Part shown: one piece after another, positions 59,448 through 64,000 of the stretch
Position numbering within the stretch: the first letter of the stretch is position 1
Layout: every line of letters begins with the position of its first letter
Assembly: GCA_018257865.1 (NCBI GenBank)
Contig: JAEUBA010000021.1
Location: 124,001 to 188,000 of the forward strand
Length of the DNA: 64,000 nt
Source: Stereocaulon alpinum
Taxonomy: Eukaryota; Ascomycota; Lecanoromycetes; Lecanorales; Stereocaulaceae
Direction of reading: 5' to 3'
Made by a program: the position numbers and the translations under genes
Notes under the pieces: generated by a model
Told to the model about the DNA's origin: nothing
Seen by the model: only the letters and a program-made list of their open reading frames with translations
Database searches by the model: none

Positions 59448-60485
59448 GGCTGCGAATGTGCCAGATGGCTTCTTGTAGAGGCTCAGATCGTACGAGCCCA
59501 AAGTGTAGACGTGCTCGGGAATTCTTGAGTGTTGAGCTGTGCTGGGAAGCACTTGGCGGGCTTGGTGGTGGGATGGATAGCAAGTGCTAACGAATGTCGG
59601 CTTCTGAAACTCCGCGCGGCTACGTTATTATACCACGATATCGATCTTCGTTATGGAAATCCCATCTTCATTCTCTCCGTGCTCCTCGAGCAAGCTCTGA
59701 TACTAGAAGCCATGGATCCTACTGCTACGAGGATAGCTGAAGTACAAAGCTTCCTCGAAACCTTTACTGAAGGCTTCCATCGATTGTCAGAAGTCATGGA
59801 GTATTACCTGTTACGTGAGTTTTCGCCATCTCGTTACTACTATGTATGATGACTTCTACAAAAAATGATAAATCTTGATTTTCCATGAAAGAACAGATCA
59901 ATATTCAAGCTCAACAGTCTGACACTTGTTCCATTCCAACCAATATGTGCTCTGCGAACCAGTCGAGTAGGAAGCTAATGCGGTAAAAGTTTAATAGGAA
60001 TGGGGTTGGATACCTTGCAATAGATTCACTTTTAGCGATTGGAGAGCCTTGGAGTCTTCGTTGGGCGAGTCACCTTTACTCTAGCCGCCTATCAACTATC
60101 TCTAAAGCTAGCATCAAACGTAGTTATCAGTACCCGCTTGGACTCTTTTTGCAAAATGAATGGATCCCGTAGAGGAGAGAACGTAGCATTCAGCTTCCAC
60201 AACTGACTGCTAATGCTCTGCACCGCACAAACCAACGGGAGTAATCTGTATACGTCTACTTGTGAATAGGAAGAACCTACCTTTATATAGTTGAGAGGTA
60301 AATTCTCCAACAGGCAGTATTTCACTGTTGCTACCCGGAAAATTCCGTCGCTGGAAGCCGTACGCCGCTGGAGCTGCTGCCTTGCCTGACTTAGACATGG
60401 GTCAGTCACCATGCGGCTCACGATGGGACTTTGTATCCTATGCTTCGTCTAATCCTCGACGCGTCCGTCTCAAGCCCCATTTGAC
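59448..60485. other. Region between NTF2 and the unknown-function gene
   Basis: About 1 kb with divergent flanking starts. The only candidate is the weak two-exon small frame at 59712-59922. Nothing else was supported. Confidence 0.45.
59712..59922 (+). CDS. Candidate 42-residue protein, two exons (weak)
   Basis: From the ATG at 59712 the frame MDPTATRIAEVQSFLETFTE continues GFHRLSEVMEYYLL to a strong donor GTGAGT at 59815. The acceptor AACAG at 59896 continues HQYSSSTV and a stop at 59922. The first exon looks like a well-formed amphipathic helix with normal coding composition, and both splice sites are plausible. I do not recognise the family. It could instead be part of a larger gene whose upstream exon lies in the same open frame before 59712, or chance. 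Confidence 0.3.
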
Positions 60486-61673
60486 ATGAGTACGAAAAGC
60501 GAGCTCCAAGCGTTGCTCCGCTTCCTCTCTCAAGATGCCAAAGTACCACTTCCAACTGCCATGGGAAAGGTCAAGGACCTACAGAAAGCAAAGTTGACCA
60601 GGTAGGTACATGACAGAGTGTCACTACTGCTGGCGCATATGCTGACTTATTCCAGCCCGGATACGTTAGCCAAATCCGATCTGGGCACTATTCAGGCTAT
60701 ATTTCCAGATGATAAGCTCGCAAAGCAAGTACTGAATGCCGCTAAAAGGGTCATAAAGAAGAGGGCTTCGGGCGATGCCAACCCGGAATCACCTGCCAAA
60801 CGCAAAAAGATGTCGTTCACGGAAGAATCGTTGAGTCCAGCCGCCGTGGAAGATACGCTTGCTCTTCCTGAGGTCAAAGTAGACGAAGATGAGCTCAGAA
60901 GTACCGTTCTACATACAAATCGAGCACCTTTAGTCCTAGCCTTCGCGGTCACGTTGCTGAAGTATACCATGCCACGCCAACCGCTCTCATCACGTCTAAG
61001 CTTGGCCCAGGCAGTCGTCAGCGTGAATAGCAGGGCAAAAGCTGTCAGCTTAGGTATAGAGAAGGGCAAAAGCGCTGAAGACGATGGCTGGGGTCAGGGC
61101 CAACCCAAGATACGCATAATGGGTCGCGACATCCGCGTCATGAAAAGATGGGGCTACGAGTGGAAGGGGAAATCTGAAGAGCCGGGGATCAAGACGGAGG
61201 ATGCGGAGCCTGGAGAAAGCCAAGATACGCTGAAGCAAGAGGATCAATTTGGAGATGAGCCAGCGCTTTGGGGTCTCGATCTCGAAGCTCTGCGCTCCTC
61301 CAACGGGCCGCTCGTGTCTGGTGCTCAAGGCGCGCACGGGTCTGGTCTTCCAATCTACAATGCTCAATCTGCACGAGCATATCTACTCAAGGCCTTTGCT
61401 TCATCCACCCCTTCAACGGAGGAATTATCGCCGAAGAAGAAATCGCCTGCTGCTCTCAAAGCTGAGAAGGAGCGAAACTTGGCCCTCTTACTTCAGGCAT
61501 TAGACCTGTTGTACAGCTCTTGGGCTCACGTATTAGGGCGAGAAGAGCTCGATAGGCGAGCGTGGGCTTGGTATGTCGCCGTAAGGCCCGATGTCGAGCA
61601 CGGTGTCGCTGGCTGGGGCGGCAAGGGAGAGGTAAAGCTAGCTCAGATACTGGATCTGCGAAGAAATGGTTGA
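60486..61673 (+). CDS. Conserved fungal protein of unknown function
   Basis: Exons 60486-60601 and 60656-61673 give 377 residues. The N terminus (MSTKSELQALLRFLSQDAKV) and ILE/LEU-rich helices are followed by a basic stretch (KRVIKKRASGD, PAKRKKMSF) that looks like a nuclear signal. The best-conserved-looking segment is about 120-200: PLVLAFAVTLLKYTMPRQPL, SLAQAVVSVNSRAKAVSLGI and WGQGQPKIRIMGRDIRVMKR. The C terminus has LLQALDLLYSSWAHVLGREE. I do not recognise a named domain. Composition and the nuclear signal suggest a nuclear protein; nothing more can be said. Confidence 0.75.
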
Positions 61674-62290
61674 AGACTGCAAGCTTGATCGTTTATATTC
61701 GAATCCACGTGATAGTTTACTGAACTGGTACAGACGTGAAATTACCACTGATGCTCCATTAGTCATGGTTCCAGCTCCCTTCACGCCCCCATGGTCTGCA
61801 CCGTCCAAATGCTGTAAACGGCAGTGGCGTCAATTACAATCTCGTGTCACCAGGCTATTCTTGAAACCCCCACTGGGCTGAAGACATAGCCACCTCATGA
61901 TTTAAGATACTTGCAAAGTAACTAATTAAAGCCTTGTATCATAATTGTAGTAGGGTTGAACCCACACTGCGTGGCGCTTTTAGGTTAAGAAAGCCCTGGT
62001 GACTGCCTAGCACGAGGCCTTTGGCGGTCCTTGGTATAGGACTTTGCACTCATGGCGCTGGTAAAGGCACCCGCTGCACTGTGGAACAAACATGCGATGA
62101 TAGGTCTTTACCTATGGGGAGGTAGTCTGGGAGGACTCTTCTACAGACTGGGTGGATGCTGGTCTGGCATCGTTGTCGCCCAAACATAATAGGCACGGAC
62201 CGCGAGGTATGGAAGTGTTTAATTGTTGTGATTCAGATCAGGTTACTATCAAGAGGCGTAACAGAGCTGTTGTGCACAACCGGAGACTCT
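61674..62290. other. Intergenic between convergent genes
   Basis: This lies between the 3' ends of the unknown-function gene (+) and the HAD hydrolase (-). The frame 61666-61881 has no recognisable content. No RNA gene was seen. Confidence 0.5.
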
Positions 62291-63256
62291 TCAACTGTCA
62301 GGCGTTATAAATGACCTCAATCCTTGCAAGTTCTTCATCCTGGTTACTGCTTGCAGCTCCTGCGTGGCATGCTTGCCGTGATTTTCCTCTCGATCGAGCA
62401 GCACACTATCCCACCCTGCTTGCTCAGCCCCTCTAAAGTCCTTTTCTAGATCGTCTCCGACATGAATGTATCGATCGCCCTGTTTCTTGGGACCCCATCC
62501 AGAGTACACGACTTGCCTGGCAGCGTCGAAAATCTTACGAGAAGGCTTTTCAAAACCGACATCGTAGCTCATTATAACGAAATCGATATCGTCTTCCTCG
62601 CCTTCGAAAAAGTTCAAGCTTTGTGCTGGTGTTCCATGCCTCCGTGGGTTCACCTTCAAGCCAAGACTAGAGAGAACAGAAGGCACACGATCATCGGAAT
62701 TTGTGATGACTCCAACAATGAGCTTGCGAGCTGCTGGATCTCGCTTTGAGATGTCTCTGATTTGACGTAATTCTTCGAATGCTGGAACAACATCAGGATA
62801 TAACATGTAACCATCTGAGGAGCCGAAGCGATGCAACAGGTCTTGGACAAGGTTTTGAGGCAAAGATGAGGATCTATAGAATGGCTGGAATGTGGTATGA
62901 ATGACCTAGGAAGTCATGAGCCCTACCTTACTGTTGGAGTGTGACGTCAAGCGGAGGGTAACGTTGCTTGTACGAAAAACAGATCGGGACGCTGGATCAG
63001 AAGAACATCAGGTTCACCATACATTCGACCACCACTGAGAAGCTCCCATCCCTACTTGCTTGCCGTAGTTCGGCGCTTTGTTCTGCTCTTTTTTGAAGAC
63101 ATCTCGGAAATTGTTCGCTATCTGATCATCGGTAAAACCCGACAGTCCATAGCTTCTAGCAACATTGGCATAAGATTTGCCTATCGATTCTCGGGGGGTG
63201 AACAAAGTACCAAATACATCAAAGGTGAGAACCAGCCGCATAGGATGTCGGTACAT
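62291..63256 (-). CDS. HAD-superfamily hydrolase, HDHD3-like
   Basis: Exons 63023-63256 and 62291-62905 give 282 residues (277 if the second ATG, MRLVLTFDVFG, is used). Motif I is LTFDVFGTLFTPRE, with the usual nucleophile Asp present; the second position of the usual DxD pair is Phe. Motif II is VGVITNSDDR, motif III is the lysine of FEKPSRKIF, and motif IV is IHVGDDLEKDFRGA. The layout matches HDHD3-like phosphatases of fungi and animals, soluble enzymes of unknown substrate. Because the motif I general acid/base position (D+2) is not Asp, phosphatase activity should not be assumed; some HAD dehalogenase-type members share FDxFGT. Confidence 0.87.
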
Positions 63257-63791
63257 CTGCTGTTGCCTTCTGAAAATGCTGCTGACGGGTCACCTCCGCT
63301 GTGTCTTGATTGAGCTCGGGAAACGAGAGAATCCGGAAGTGGCACGACTCGGCAAAGACCCTTAAAAGTTTAGCGCGAGCGCGTGGGTCACGGAGCTAAA
63401 GCAAGGGGCCTAGGGCGAAGAAAAACAAAATTCGCAGCCTGTTGGGTAATAATTAATTTTTGATAATTAATGCCATCGTCCACCTAACTATCTGTCTCAG
63501 AGCTTCAAATAACGCCAGGCACAACCAACTAGAATCGCGCAATTGCGTTAACAACACTGCGAGCAACCCAATTCTACCATTCCTTCTGCCCCATCTTCGT
63601 CGCGACACTCTCGACCTTATTTGTTGATTCTGTGAGCATACCATCTTAGGAAAAATTGCTCTCCGGCTGTGCTCGTTCGCAAAAGGGAAAACAATTCACC
63701 TTTGCCTTCCCTCGCCCACAGCCTCTTGACGTCTCCCAAAAGACCTTGAGCCTCCACAATCCTCCACAATAGTTCCAAGACTTCTTTCCAC
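63257..63791. promoter_or_regulatory. Divergent promoter region, HAD hydrolase and HMG-CoA synthase
   Basis: These 535 bp lie between divergent starts. A C/T-rich part before the HMG-CoA synthase ATG (about 63680-63790) looks like a fungal pyrimidine-rich initiator region. No clear sterol regulatory element was recognised. Confidence 0.5.
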
Positions 63792-64000
63792 ATGGCGACC
63801 CGACCTCAGAACATTGGCATCAAAGCCATTGAAATCTACTTTCCAAGTCTGGTATGAGAAGAATACTCAATCTATAAGCCTTGATCATTTCTTGAGCTTT
63901 TCGTGTCACGTAGCTGACAGATTCTCCCAGTGCGTCGACCAGGCAGAACTCGAGAAGTTCGATGGCGTTAGTCAGGGGAAATACACCATTGGTCTAGGCC
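63792..64000 (+). CDS. ERG13: Hydroxymethylglutaryl-CoA synthase, 5' end only
   Basis: Exon 1 is 63792-63851 and exon 2 begins at 63931 and runs off the window. They encode MATRPQNIGIKAIEIYFPSL and then CVDQAELEKFDGVSQGKYTI, the strongly conserved N terminus of HMG-CoA synthase. The enzyme condenses acetyl-CoA with acetoacetyl-CoA in the mevalonate and ergosterol pathway. Only 43 residues are visible, so catalytic residues lie outside. The ATG is preceded by CCACATGGC, a good context. Confidence 0.95.

Noticed and set aside
61950..62000. GGGTTGAACCC, resembling a tRNA T-loop on the minus strand
   Set aside because: The stems do not pair in the required lengths and no anticodon or D-arm is present.

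Overview
The window is nuclear DNA of a filamentous ascomycete (Pezizomycotina; the class cannot be fixed from sequence alone). The evidence is dense genes on both strands, introns mostly of 45-75 bp with GT...AG ends and CTAAC/CTGAC branch sites, several Zn(II)2Cys6 regulators, a PTH11-like rhodopsin-domain protein and a GDS1 winged-helix protein. There is no prokaryotic or viral block, no recognisable transposon, and no rRNA or tRNA gene that I can support. I could model 25 genes. Exon joins were checked for reading phase by hand, and the total length of each joined CDS is a multiple of three except for NTF2.

Layout. 0.8-6.3 kb: an F-BAR/SH3 cytokinesis scaffold and a membrane-anchored histidine acid phosphatase. 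7.5-11.8 kb: a RING-CH membrane E3 ligase diverging from the TFIIIC WD40 subunit. 13.0-17.5 kb: ILV2 (acetolactate synthase) diverging from GAL1 (galactokinase), with a perfect Gcn4/CPC1-type site next to the ILV2 start. 18.8-22.7 kb: an SR-type splicing factor with a 6-nt micro-exon and long introns, then a GDS1-like nuclear protein. 24.1-27.5 kb: ETF-ubiquinone oxidoreductase diverging from a dihydroneopterin-aldolase-type protein.

28.8-39.7 kb is rich in regulators: a SAM + HMG-box + Zn2Cys6 + fungal-TF protein, a small Zn2Cys6 protein and a nit-4-like Zn2Cys6 regulator, separated by long non-coding stretches. 40.3-45.6 kb: an OMS1-like methyltransferase, a peroxisomal (-SRL) FAD oxidoreductase and TATA-binding protein. 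47.5-56.0 kb: an HEL117-like RS protein, the PTH11-like rhodopsin-domain protein and AIM21. 57.2-64.0 kb: TVP18 (with a 16-nt micro-exon), NTF2 (with an apparent 2-nt insertion that breaks its conserved frame), a conserved protein of unknown role, a HAD hydrolase, and the first exons of HMG-CoA synthase running off the right edge.

Most genes are housekeeping and do not form a pathway cluster. The most unusual observations are the three-module DNA-binding regulator, the frame break in NTF2, the micro-exons, three stop-free introns whose length is a multiple of three, and two families of degenerate tandem repeats near 6.5-6.9 kb and 11.9-12.6 kb.
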